Shown here piece after piece: positions 39,598-53,300 of a stretch of 64,000 nt of DNA. The DNA is from Glandiceps talaboti. Its lineage: Eukaryota; Hemichordata; Enteropneusta; Spengelidae. Position numbers and translations under genes: made by a program. Position 1 is the first letter of the stretch. Every line of letters begins with the position of its first letter. The notes beneath the pieces are model-generated. The model did not search any database, was not told the origin of the DNA, and saw only the letters and a list, made by a program, of their open reading frames with translations. Location: contig NC_135554.1 in assembly GCF_964340395.1 (NCBI RefSeq), positions 23,136,592-23,200,591 on the forward strand, given 5' to 3'.

Positions 39598-41020
39598 GGG
39601 GTAAAATCAATAGCTCAATGTAGGATAAAAAACTGAACTCTTATACTTAGGCCTCAGAACCCCCATCCCCACCCTTAAATTGGCCAAAATGAGAATTGCT
39701 TCAGATCACACAATCATTTTCAAACCAGTGTGTAGTAGTATGTAGTATTATGAATATAAAGCCAGTATGTAGAAATGTGTACTGCTATGAATATAAAGCC
39801 AGTATGTAGTAGTGTGTAGTGCTATGAATACAAAGCCAGTATGTAGTAGTGTGTAGTGCTATGAATATAAAGCCAGTATGTAGTAGTATGTAGTGCTATC
39901 AATATAAAGCCAGTATGTAGTAGTATGTAGTACTATGAATATAAAGCCAGTATGTAGTAGTATGTAGTGCTATCAATATAAAGCCAGTATGTAGTAGTGT
40001 GTAGTGCTATCAATATAAAGCCAGTATGTAGTAGTGTGTAGTGCTATGAATATAAAGCCAGTATGTAGTAGTGTGTAGTGCTATGAATATAAAGCCAGTA
40101 TGTAGTAGTATGTAGTGCTATCAATATAAAGCCAGTATGTAGTAGTATGTAGTGCTATCAATATAAAGCCAGTATGTAGTAGTATGTAGTGCTATGAATG
40201 TAAAGCCAGTATGTAGTAGTATGTAGTGCTATGAATATAAAGCCAGTATGTAGTAGTATGTAGTGCTATGAATAGAAAGCCAGTATGTAGTAGTATGTAG
40301 TGCTATTAATACAAAGCCAGTATGTAGTAGTATGTAGTGCTATGAATACAAAGCCAGTATGTAGTAGTATGTAGTGCTATGAATATAAAGCCAGTATGTA
40401 GTAGTATGTAGTGCTATGAATGTAAAGCCAGTGTGTAATGCTATGAATATAAAGCCAGTGTGTAATGCTATGAATATAAAGCCAGTGTGTAGTACTATGA
40501 ATATAAAGCCAGTATGTAGTAGTGTGTAGTGCTATGAATAGAAAGCCAGTATGTAGTAGTATGTAGTGCTATTAATACAAAGCCAGTATGTAGTAGTATG
40601 TAGTGCTATGAATACAAAGCCAGTATGTAGTAGTATGTAGTGCTATGAATATAAAGCCAGTATGTAGTAGTATGTAGTGCTATGAATGTAAAGCCAGTGT
40701 GTAATGCTATGAATATAAAGCCAGTGTGTAATGCTATGAATATAAAGCCAGTGTGTAATGCTATGAATATAAAGCCAGTCTGTAATGAGTACAGGAATAG
40801 TTCTATTCTTGACACTTTACTTTATTTTAGTGCCATGCATTTACTGTAGTGAAAATTCTTCCATTTCAAATTTGACACTTTTTAGAAATATTTGTATATA
40901 GGTGTTACAAAACATCCATCAAAAGTAAAATCGGTTTTGTAGAATGAGAACTAAACACCCCACCCCACCCTGTAAAAGAATTTAGTTTTTTATCCTACAT
41001 TGAACTATTGATCACGACCC
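39598..41020. mobile_element. Inverted-repeat DNA element, family 1, copy 3 (1,423 bp) with large minisatellite
   Basis: The left end GGGGTAAAATCAATAG and the inverse of the right end, GGGTCGTGATCAATAG, are flanked by TAA on both sides (39595-39597, 41021-41023). Between about 39,725 and 40,785 lies an array of AGCCAGTATGTAGTAGTATG-type 37-bp units with some 27-bp variants, nearly 30 in total. The flanks of the array match copy 2 in inverse orientation. Nine to ten consecutive units near 40,250-40,430 and 40,540-40,690 repeat the same variant order, a sign of block duplication inside the array. Confidence 0.88.
40821..40826 (-). terminator. Putative poly(A) signal AATAAA of the SVEP1-like gene
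   Basis: TTTATT on the plus strand reads AATAAA on the minus strand, about 470 bases past the stop at 41295. It is the first canonical signal I find downstream of that stop, and it lies inside the family-1 transposable element. Confidence 0.4.
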
Positions 41021-41294
41021 TAAGTATGCCACTATAATAATTTAAAATGAAGTCTCGTGTGTTGCAACTGCACTTCATACATTGAGAAATCAAGCACCCT
41101 TAACCATCTCCTAGGTTTGTGTATTGTTACAGTTCAGTTCTATTTCTCAAGAATACTAGTATTCCAACATTCAGAAAGATGATAAAACTTCCAGTATCAG
41201 TTCAACGACTTAAATTTCAGCTGCGAGAAATGCCTTCAACTTGTATTTCAGAAAAGCCCAAGGTAAATATGACAGGCTTTTCATCTTCTTGACC

Positions 41295-41322
41295 TCAAAG
41301 ATGTACTCCAGATCTTGGACTC
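41295..41322 (-). CDS. SVEP1: SVEP1-like last coding exon (stop)
   Basis: After a CTTCTAG acceptor the frame gives SPRSGVHL and TGA, a short basic tail comparable in length to the human KRRTGF tail. It is chosen by phase and splice site, as homology is too short to be decisive. Confidence 0.6.
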
Positions 41323-44300
41323 CTAGAAGAATACAGACAGATATGTAAAACATGATGGTAGGTTTTTTTACCAGCTTTTTCAGGGCAAATCTACAGTTTC
41401 TGAATTTAAAAATTATGTTAAAATTGTTTCCATAAAGTACCAAAGGATTGATGGTTGACACTGCTCACCCCCACCCCCCCCATAATAATAATTTGGTTCC
41501 GGTAACCCGACCAAAACTAGTTTTTTACTGCCCAACCTATTTTTTAGGTAATTCGAAAAAATTATCAAAAATTTGTCATAGTAAGATTTGAAGACATCAT
41601 TGCCTTGTGTGAGCATAGCAGAATATGGCGTACCACACGATGTCTTCTGCATATCGTACAGAAAGTGTGATCACATAAATGAGAAGTCTCTGTTGACCTC
41701 GGTATTAAAATATGAAGAGAACGCTTGGACAGATCTTGAAGTTAAAAAAATAATCCCTATATACCTACCCATCCTATTTTGAAATTGGCCATTGTCAGAA
41801 ACACACAATTTATCAAACAGTGAAATGTTCAAAATCAGTTATTTTCCCACCTTTTCATAAAGTATATGCTTGCCAAGGTATTAATTCCCACATGTTTTTT
41901 CTCTACTCAGCTTGAAAATACTTATGACCTAAGGGTTTTGTCACTGATGGTGTTTTCGTAGGTAATTCCAATTTTGAAAATAGTGAAATAATGGGAATAA
42001 TATCTAAGAGAGGTTATTTAAGTAGGTTTAAATCCAATCCAAATATTCCATCATTCAAGGAAAGACCATATCCATATTAACTAGCCAACCATTTGTGTGA
42101 CTTGCAGACACAGATATTGTTAAAATATAATCATCAACTAACTGGAACTAAATGCAACTGCAATTGATGCAAAATGTGGTTATTTACCTGTTACAGTTGC
42201 CACCTCTCCCTGGAGGACATCTACATCTGTTTCTTCCATAACATCTTCCCCTTATCATACATTGACCATGACATAAAGCTAAAAATAAAATTGAAATCAC
42301 GATAGGTGCTAATAAGTGTTTAGGTTCGTCCTGTCTTGAAACAATATTGCTATGTAGAAGATACATTTAAGTTTAGATTAATCTATCCGTAAAAAGCGAC
42401 ACACAACTTTACTGGCTGATAAGTTATGTGTGTGGTGGGATTTGGTCTAGACGTGGTAGTCCAATGTGCATAGGGTTGTTTATGTTATATACAATGTACA
42501 GCACATGAGAAGATTATACCATTTTCACACCGTGAAACCAGTATACCCTGATGGGCATTTACACAGATAAGGTCATATCAATATCAGCAGAATATGATAG
42601 TTTTGATATGTTATTATTATTATTTATTAATGGATACATAGTTCACATCTTACAATGGAATAAATAACCACAAAAAACGTAAATTAGGACTAGTACAAAC
42701 AAAGACAAGCCACACAAATGCACATATACAACTTAGCATCGATTTAACAATCTGAGGGCTGATGGGTCAAAAAAAGTCTTACTGTATTGAACTTAGGAGC
42801 TTATTTAAGACAAAGGTATATTTGCGCAGATGGAAGAATATCAAAATATGCATTAATTGGATGTTTATTGTCATCAGCAATCACACATACCTTGCGCAGT
42901 ACTGCATGATTAGTAAAGTTGGAGAGCGAAAGAGTCGGCAGGCCCATAATTTTAGCAGCAGTGAAAAAAATATTACGTTTATTTTTATTGACGACAGAGA
43001 GCAGAGGGAAATAACATGTTACAACAAATTAAGAGAGGTTCAATAATGCTATGATAGAATAAGAGAAGCAGTTAAGCATCTATATTGAAAGAGTGCAACC
43101 AACAAAGCATGTGAAAACGCTGTTGACACTTCTTTAGGACAGCTGTAGTATAATGTGTAAATGAGAGTTTATTATACTTACCATTTTCACACCGTGAACC
43201 AGTATATCCTGGAGGGCATTTACACTGGTAAGGTGCTACGCAAGTACCACCATGCAAACATGGCAGGATGCAGACAGCTTCCTCAATTGCTTCAAAGGAC
43301 CTTTCTGAATGAATAGAGCAAAAAGAGGATGCTGAGGTTGACAAAAGAGCCAGACAATAAATTGTTTCCAATTACTACAAAATAAATGAAAACATGCACA
43401 AAGAAAACTGCAAATCATATAAATATTACTCTGTATCACAATTTACTTCCTGTCATAAACTTGTACTGAACAGTATAATGTATCATCAAAATACCGACCA
43501 AGTTAGAAGTATATTATGACAAAACACTCTGCTTCTTGTCTTCAAAAAAATATAACTTAGTATATTGTGTATACTTTGGTGAAAATTTATTAAGACTGAT
43601 GTTGTGGATTAAATATATCTCATATGTGGAGAGTATACAGTACACAATTCAAGGTTAATGAATATTCTCCATCTATAATGCCTCATTATTATAATATCTG
43701 CATACTCATTAGCATACTCATTAGCATATATAAATTCTAGTTATCCTAAAAAAATACACATTAGATAATGTAGGGTGTGTTTTAGGGTGTTCTAGAGCAA
43801 AAACCTTTAATAATTGGCCATTATTATTCGTAGCATCATGTAGGTAATCATTGTTTCCTTGTATAAATCATTACCACACTTACCAACACAAGCAGGAACA
43901 CCATGCCATCTACCATTTGCTGCACATTTGGCTTCATTTGATCCTTCTAATACAAAGTCGTCTTCACAGGTATATGTTGCTTTATCACCAAAATATTGTC
44001 CAGAAGTACTTCTAACAGCATTGGGCACATCTGGAGCAGGTCCACAATTGACAGGCATGCAATTACCCAGAGCTTCACTCCATCTTTTATTTTCTTGACA
44101 CATGCTTGTACTGTTTCCTATCATCTCATACCCCTGGACGCATCTGTAGGTAATGACTTTACCATATGTGTAGTCTGGATCACCATCAATCAAACTATTT
44201 GACATCACTTTGGGAGTTCCACAGGACACAGGACTACAAAACGGTGGTGGGTGACTCCAAGTTTGATCTGTTTGGCACACAGAAGTGGCACTGCCATGGA

Positions 44301-47300
44301 GTTGGTACCCTGTATAGCAGCCATAGGTGATTGTTGCATTTACTTTGTGGCTAGGAGCAGACACATATCCAAAGTCAATACTTGCAACGACACTACAAGA
44401 AAGTGGTTGACATGTTGGTGGTGTACTCCATTGACCATCCGAATTGCATTCAATTTCAACGTTTCCCTCTATCCTGTAGCCCTGCTGGCAGAGGTATCTA
44501 ACTATATTGCCGAAGTAGAATTCACGATTTGAATTGTAGATGATACGGTTGTCAGATGTGAGAGAAACCGATCTTGGTATAGATGGAGGATGATTGCATG
44601 ACACTGGGTCACATCTTGGCATATCACCACTCCACTCTCCATTAGAAAGACAAGTTCTCTGCGAAGGACCTTGCAGGATATAACCCTCTTGGCATGTAAA
44701 GTAGGCTTTGCTACCATAAGTGTTTTCATTAGAAGCTACACTGCCGTGATTTGGTGTACCTGGTGGACGGCAAGATACAGGTTGGCAAGTCAGATTTCTG
44801 CCACTCCACGAACCGTCAGCTTGACATCGTCTTACACTGTTACCATGTAGTTCATATCCTTCCTGGCAAACATACACTACATATTCTCTGTAATGATAAT
44901 CAACACCTATATAGGGAAGAAATTGAGATATGAGTAATTCATTCCCAAATCCACTTAACTGACCGTTCATGACTAACAATGTAATTTCAAGTTCTTCAAG
45001 TCTTTGAATAGCGTTGTATATAAGGCGTAAAAAAAATTGTGTGGTTCAGGTGAGGTAGGTAGATTTTTTATTTATTTTGTTGTCTATTTTTTTTTCATGT
45101 GTGAGTGTCTAGTTCAGGTTTTCCATTGTTTTCCAAATGGTCTCTGTTTTGTTTATTTCTTCCTATCAGATGTACAGCCATTGCTGATTGGAAGAATAGT
45201 TTTATATTGTCTTTTTATGTTGATGTCAGTTTCTGCATCCCCTATTTCTTGAGAGACTTCACAATTTTTGCGATTTTATTATTATTTTTCTTGAATACGT
45301 TAAAAAAAGTTTAGGGTTTCAGTGAATAACTAGCTGGGGTTGGGTAACCGGAACCAAACAACTTTTTTTATTTGGCCTAATGCTGAATACTATTGTGTGT
45401 TGACTATATGTGAACCAGTTTAAATGAGAATATGGATTTATATATAAAAACGAGAGATGAGGTTTTGCATTTGATATAATGAATATCATCAAGTTATCAC
45501 CACAAAGTGAGTTGTATTTCCTATACACATACATGCCTGTTATTCATAGTCTACACATGGGAATACGTGACGTCAATATTAAAATGCTAATGAAATAAAT
45601 ATCTGACTCCACTAGTTGGGAAAGTAAATTGTGCAAAACTGCTCAAATATTTACAGCAGCATCCTGTTAAGAACCCACAGAAAAGAATGGTTATACAAGT
45701 ATCAAAGAAAGGTATTCATTTTTTCGTTCTTAAAAGTTTACAATATTCTCAATCTGGGCAGCAGAGGTTACAGTTCTATAATTAGCTTCAAGTTTTTCAG
45801 TTTGTTATTGATTTGAAAGTTAGCCCTACCTGATACATAGCTGTATGCAATAGATGGTGAACTATATGATACAAGTTGGCAAGACCTACCCGATACATAG
45901 CTGTAAGCAATAGATGGTGAACCACATGATAAAAGTTGGCAAGACCTACCCGATACATAGCTGTAAGCAATAGATGGTGAACCACATGATACAAGTTGGT
46001 AAGACCTACCTGATACATAGCTGTAAGCAGTAGGTGGCAGACCACATGATACAAGTTGGTAAAACCTACCTGATACATACCCGGTAGCTGTGAGCAGTAG
46101 GTGGTGAACCACATGACAAAAGTTGGTAAGACCTCCCTGATACATAGCTGTAAGCTACAGTAGGTGGTGAACTATATTATAAAAGTTGGCAAGAACTACC
46201 TGATACATGGCTGAGAGCAGAACGTGGCAGACCACATGATACAAGTTGTCAAGACGTACCTGATACATGGCTGTGAGCAGTAGGTGGCGAACTATATGAT
46301 ACAAGTTGGCAAGACTTACCTGATACATGGCTGTAAGCTACAGTAGGTGGCAGACCACATGATATCGGTTGGCAGTGTGGCGTATGGCCACTCCATTCTC
46401 CATTAGCCTGACATGTTCTGCTACTATTGCCTCTCAGGTTGTAGCCATCATAACAATCATAGTGCACAGTGTTACCAAGTGTCCAATCATTGCCCATCAC
46501 ACTGCCAGCTGTTATCTGTGGAGGTGTACCACACTGAATTGGTAGACACCTAGGTGATGTGCCATTCCACTGACCATCAGCACCACACAGTTGGTTTGAT
46601 CCCCCTGAGAGGACGCATATGAAAGTTTTTGTTAAACTTATTGATACAAAACTTGTAACGATGTTCCCACCACAAAAGTCTTTACATCACTATACCATAC
46701 CATTCTGGTGTTACTCATTTTCTCCAGTTTAAACATGTATGATCCATTTTGATTTCAGTGTTCTCATAAATGTACAATACACTCCCCACTGTACAAATGA
46801 ATACATATTCATAATTAAGATTTTATGAATTGTACTTGTTTTTATCCTTTTTTGTCTTTTCTCAGTCAATTTACATATCCTGAGCCATATAATAATTGGC
46901 CAATCAATAAATATTTCCTCAGAAAAAGGTACTGCTGCTCAACTATTGTATTATATATAGATAGTTTTACAATAAAATTGTATTAAACCAGCACAACCTG
47001 CAGTTGGGACATTTTTTTCATCAACTAAGTTAGCAAAGATATATTCACTAAATTAGATACTTGTAAAAAGATATTATATTTCTTCAGTAGTTGTTAATTA
47101 TCCACAGGTGATGTGTTGACAATCATAAGTGCAAAGGGTACTTACCTTGAAGAATGTAACCAGGATGGCAATAATAATGCACATAGTGTCCAAATGTATA
47201 GTCCTTTCCATGATAGTTCCCATTCCTCAATCTTGGTGGTTTCCCACACAGAGCTGGAGTACATACTATAGTTACAACAGACCACGAAGAATTGGCCAAA

Positions 47301-50300
47301 CATTGTATAGTATTTGAACCTTGCAGATCGTACCCTACATTACAGGTGTAGCTGACAATGCTATTGAATGTGACATGACCACCATGTGCTGTTGCATCTA
47401 TGACAGTTGGGGGTGGGCCACATGACACAGGTTCACATGTAGGAACAGCACCACTCCATTGCCCATTCGACTGACACTGACGACTACTTTCACCTTTCAA
47501 ATCATAGCCAGGCATGCAGTCATATTCTACAATATTCTCGAACTCATAGCTGCTGGATTTGATAAAGCTGTGCGCTGCTACAACTGGCTGACCACATGAT
47601 ATCCTACTACAAACAGGCACTTCCCCATGCCAAAGTCCATCATTCATGCACACCTGTACTCCGTCTGCACTGCTAGTATAACCAGCATCACATATGTATC
47701 GTATTCGTCTTCCCAAATTATAGTCATGTCCAAGCAGCACGATATGTCTTCCATTGGCTATAGCAGATGGCGCACCACAACTAAGTGGTTTACAGGAAGG
47801 GGTTGGTCCACTCCACGAAGAGTCTGCCTGGCATCTTCTTATGCCTTCACCATGCAAGATGTAGCCTAGATCACAAGAGTATTGGACAGTCCAGCCATAG
47901 AAGAAGTTGTCACCTACAAATCTGCCATTTGGAATATCTTCTGGAGCATTGCATTTTATCAGTTGACATATAGGTGGGGTGTAGCTCCATGTTTTGTTAA
48001 GTAAACATGTCTGACTCCCAACTCCGTGTAGCTTGTAGCCAGAGTCACAGCTGTAGGTAACCACACTATTGTAGGAAAAGTTGTGACCATGAACAGAACC
48101 ATGGGGAATTGGGTTTGGAGTAACACAATTGATAATATTACACACTGGCGGCTCTGGACTCCATGATCCACTGGATGTACATATCACTTGGTCAGCACCT
48201 ATTAGTTCATACCCTGGTCGACAGTTGTAACGAGCAACGCTGTTATAGAAATAATCTGTGTCCAGTAATACTGCATAATCAGTTTTCTTTGGTGGCCCAC
48301 ATGAGATACGGAGACACTGCGGCAACTCACCACTCCACTGTCCATTAGATTGACATTCTCTCTGGTTTTGGCCATCTAAATTGTAACCATCTTCGCAATG
48401 ATAAGTTACTATATCTGTAAAGCTATGTCCTGTGCTGGATAGGATAGCATGTTCTATACCATCTGGATTGCCACAAGTTACAGGTGTACATGTAGGAGGT
48501 GCTGTCCATTCTCCACTGACTTGACACAACATCAAGTCGCTACCATGTAATTCATAACCAGTGTTGCAGTCAAAGTATACCCGACTGCCATAAGTGTATC
48601 TGCTGCCTCTCATTGTGGCATGAGGTACTGGTTTAGGCTCACCACAGTTCTGTGGCACACATTCTGGAGCAGCTGACCACATCTTGTTTGCCTGACATCT
48701 CATATTTTCTTCCTTATCTTTCACAGTATAACCAAGTCTACAAGAAATCCTTATAACTTTTCCATATGAGAAATCGTCCCCGATGGCTATTCCGTGGGGT
48801 ACTGGAGGTGGTGCTCCACAGTTTATTGGCATGCAGACTGGATTTTGGGTCCAGAGACCACTTGCAACACATTCAACAGATGGATCCCCAACTGTGTCAT
48901 AACCAACATCACATATGTAAGAAACAGAACTACCGAAAGTGAATTCTGTGTCAGAATAAGTGGCATGTTGTACATCTTCTGGCTGGCCACATGATATCAG
49001 TTGGCACACTGGAAGACTTCCACTCCAGAATCTGTTAGCCAGACATCGTCTCTGCCGACTTCCCCTGATTCTGTAGCCTGTTTGACATTCATATGTGGCA
49101 ATACCAGTATAAGTGTTGTCAGGCATAAAAAGCACACCATGTGGTATATCTGTGAGAGAGCGACAAGTCACTGGGATACAAACTGGAGGTGTGCTCCATT
49201 CACCAGATGCTTCACATTTAACTATCCTTTCCCCTCTGAGTTCATAACCTTGTTGACAAGTGTATCTCACAATACTATTAAAGGTGTTGTCACTCCCAAC
49301 TTGAAAAGCAAATTGGACAGTTGGAACTGATCCACATGTCACAATCTCACAGACTGGTGACTCGCCACTCCATTTGCCTTCAGCTTGACAGATACGTTGC
49401 TCATCACCAATAAGAGTATAACCAATATGACATGCGTAATTTACCACATGGCTGTATGTGTGGCCTGTAAATGTTGCAATTGCATGTTGAACTTCTTCTA
49501 ATTGTCCACATAGTACTGGTGTACATGTTGGTTCAGGTGTCCACACAGCATTTGCTAAGCACTCAACTCTTTGTGACCCTTTCAAATTGTATCCTATGTG
49601 ACAAGTGTATGTTACAATACTACCAAAGGTAAACATTTCTCCTGTAAAATCGCCATTGGCCACCTCATATGGTAAACCACATGATCTTATATTACACTCA
49701 GGAGGGGTACCACTCCAGTGACCATTCGCAAGACATTCTTGTTCTGCATCACCAATTAATTGGTAGCCAGCATCACATTGATATAAAATCTTCTGTTTGT
49801 AAGAACTACCAGAGGATGCAATGAAGCCGTGTACAATTTGGTGTGGATTACCACAGGATATTGGAGTACACACAGGTGGAGCACCCCATTGTCCAGTTTC
49901 AGTGCACTGTACTTTGCTTGTCCCAACTGATGTATAACCACTGTCACACTCATATACAGCAAAACTGCCAAATGTATGTCCATTGCTGTCACTGTATGTC
50001 GAGTGAATAACATGAGGTGGTGATCCACAGCTTAAAATATCGCATGTAGGAGCAATATCACTCCATACCTTCTCAGCTAGACAACTTCTAACAGAAACTC
50101 CTCGCAAATGATACCCAGCATTACAGGTATATGCTGCAGTGTGTTGAAAGGTGTGTCCAGTTGCTTCGACCTTGCCATTGGGAACTGTTTCTGGGACTCC
50201 ACATGAGACTGGACCACATGCAGGCAGATCAGTCCATTCCCCAGAGTCTTTGCACTTTACTAAACGATTTTCTGTCTTTTCATACCCTGTATCACATGCA

Positions 50301-53300
50301 TAATGGATGACATCACCATAATCATGTGAGGAAGACCCGTTATGTGAGGCATATTGTACAACTGGTGCATCACCACAAATTACAATCTCACATCTTGGAA
50401 CATTTCCACTCCAAATACCACTCTCTAAGCACCGTCTCTGTCTGTCACCTTCAAGAAGATAACCTATATCACATTGATACATAACATCTTCGCCAAAGGT
50501 GGTTCCACTTATAAAGGTTTCAGAATATGGGGCTTCTTCAGGGGCACCACAATCAACAGGGTTACATACAGCCCCCGGGGTCCATTTTCCATCAGCAAGA
50601 CACATAATTGTTCTGTTTCCAGATAATCGATATCCTGCATCACATCGGTAATTCACAACACTTCCAAAAATATACTGAGAACCACTTTGTACCAAATGTG
50701 GTTCATTTGGTGGTTTCCCACATGAGATGATCATGCAGACAGGCGCCGCACCACTCCATGTTGCATTGGCTTGACATATTCTTTGTGTGTTACCTTTCAG
50801 CATATATCCTACATCACATTCATGTGTTACACTTTGAGTATAGGTGTATCCTTCTCCTTTTATTATGCCATGTGGCACGTCTTCTGGCGACCCACAGCTA
50901 ACAGGTGAGCAAACTGGTGGGATTGTCCACTTACCAGTGTGTTGACAATACACCGTTCCATTGCCAAGCATCTTATATCCAGGTATACATTGAAAATAAA
51001 CCACGCTGCCATATGTATGCTCATCACCATTTACAGTAGCATAATTTACATCAACTGGGGGCCCACATTGAACAATTTCACATTTAGGTGGCAAACTACT
51101 CCACGATTTGTCAGGTTGGCATGACATTTGCCCACTCCCTCTCAGGTGGTAACCAGATTCACACTCGTAAGTTATGTTGTGGCCCAAGGTAATACCAGTT
51201 ACTTTAACACTGCTATGTAAGACAGTCTGTGGAATTGGACAGGATACTGGTTTGCACACTGGCATTTTACTCCACTTTCCAGTATGTTGACAAACTATGG
51301 GATTCTCTCCTTGTAAAGTATACCCAGTGTTACAAGTATAAGTTGCTCTGTCCTGGAATACGGTACCAGTGTATTCCTGTATACCATTTGGTAGTGCTTC
51401 TGGCTCCCCACAAACTACAGGAGAACAAGAGGGTGAAGTTGTCCAGTTTCCTGTTGCCAAACATTCTATTGTCTCATTCCCAGTCAGGTTATAGCCTTCA
51501 TTACAAGTATAGTGAACTCTGTTCCCAAATAGATACCAACTTCCTTTAATTTCAGCATTACTCACTCTCTTGGGTAAACCACATGAGACAATCTGACAAG
51601 ATGGGGGATCATCACTCCATCTTCCACTACCAAGACAAGAAATTTCTGTGTTTCCACTCAAGCGGTACCCAGTACTGCATTTGTATTGGGCAACATGATT
51701 ATATGTTTCACCCGTGGCATTCACAGAGCCATGATAAATAGTTGGCAGGCTTCCACAATCTACTGGAGTACAAAGTGGAAGGTTAGACCACTTGCCGGTG
51801 CCCTTGCAGGTCACCACTCCACTACCCCGTAGTTCATACCCATAATTGCAAGTGTAATGCAGTGAGCTGTCATAGGTAAATATTTGTCCAGTATGTTTAC
51901 TATGTAGAACTGCTTGTGGTTCACCACAATTAACAAGTGTACAGCTGGGTTGTTCACCACTCCAGAACCCATTTTCCTGGCAACTATGTTCAGAAACACC
52001 AACAAGGTCGTAACCATATTCACATGAATATACAACAGTGTTGTTAAAAGTATAATCCCCACCACTGATAGTACTATGATTCACAGACCATGGTGAGCCA
52101 CAGCTAACTGGTCGACATACTGGTGCTGGACTCCAAGTCTTGTCAGTCTGGCAATGGATAAACATGTCATCATTACCAATATAACCTGCTTGACACGTGT
52201 AATTAACCAGACTGCCATATATGGTGTTACTAGCTGCTTTGATTGCATTCACAACTTCAGGTGGGGTCCCACAATCAACAATAATACACTGTGGTGTTTT
52301 GGTCCACATTCCATCGGATTTACATTCGATCTGGCCAACTCCATTCATTTCATGTCCCTTGTCACAATCGTAATTTACAACACTTTGATAAATGTGGGTT
52401 TGTCCAGTCTTCCTTGCATTTGCCACATCTGGAGGGGTTTCACAGTCCACTGGTTCACAGATAGGACCAGGTGTCCAGAAACCATCATGCTGGCAAACCT
52501 GACTTGGGAATCCGTGTAATATGAAACCTTCATGACATTGATGAAAAGTGACATGACCGAACGTTTTTCCAGTGCTATTGAACTCTGCATTTGGCACCAC
52601 TTGAGATTCACCACACTCTATAGGATTACATTCAGGATAGTCTGTCCATTGTCTGTTTGATTGACATGTTATAGATGAATTGCCAGTCATAACATAACCC
52701 ATTTCACATTCAAATGTAACCACATTTCCATAAAGGTACACAGAATCTGTATACACCCCATGAGCTACCTTTTGGGGTTGTCCGCAGGACACGGGTTCAC
52801 ATTTTGGTGTTTCCCCACTCCATGTAATATCACTTCCACATATTCTAGCTTTCACACCTAACAAATCATAGCCAACATAACACTCATATGTAGCAGTGTC
52901 TTTAAATCTTGTTCCTGTCACGCTAACGGTGCCATGTTCTGGAACATCAGGGTCACTACACTGTCCCAATATACAGGTAGGAGGAGTTGTCCAATTACCA
53001 TGCTCCGTACAATCTGCTTTTGCATTGCCATTCAGAATATAACCATCGTGACACCAGTATTCAGCAACACTGCCATAAGTGTATGCACTGACAGACATAT
53101 CTCCATTAAGTATTCCAGGGGGCTGCTCACAGGTGACAATTTGACAAAATGGTTCCTCTCCTGTCCATTGGCCATCAGCACCACATGATCTTACTTCACC
53201 ACCAGATAGTACAAAGCCTTTGTCACAGGTATATCGAAGGACTGCACCAAAACTATGCCCATTTTTTTCTACTTTGCCATAACTTATTTGATTTGGTGGA

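Noticed and set aside
39725-40785. CRISPR-like regular repeats
   Set aside because: The 37-bp units are directly adjacent without unique spacers and lie inside a eukaryotic transposable element.
40606-40815. A repetitive frame (GFIFIALHT repeats) on the minus strand
   Set aside because: A translation of the 37-bp and 27-bp minisatellite units, with no start context or splice support.
45768-46145. A minus-strand frame with repeated QLVSCG-PS-AYSYVSG units, at first taken as extra sushi exons
   Set aside because: Each unit covers only the first few residues of a sushi domain and lacks the rest. The flanking exons join perfectly without it, so it is treated as an intronic duplication array.
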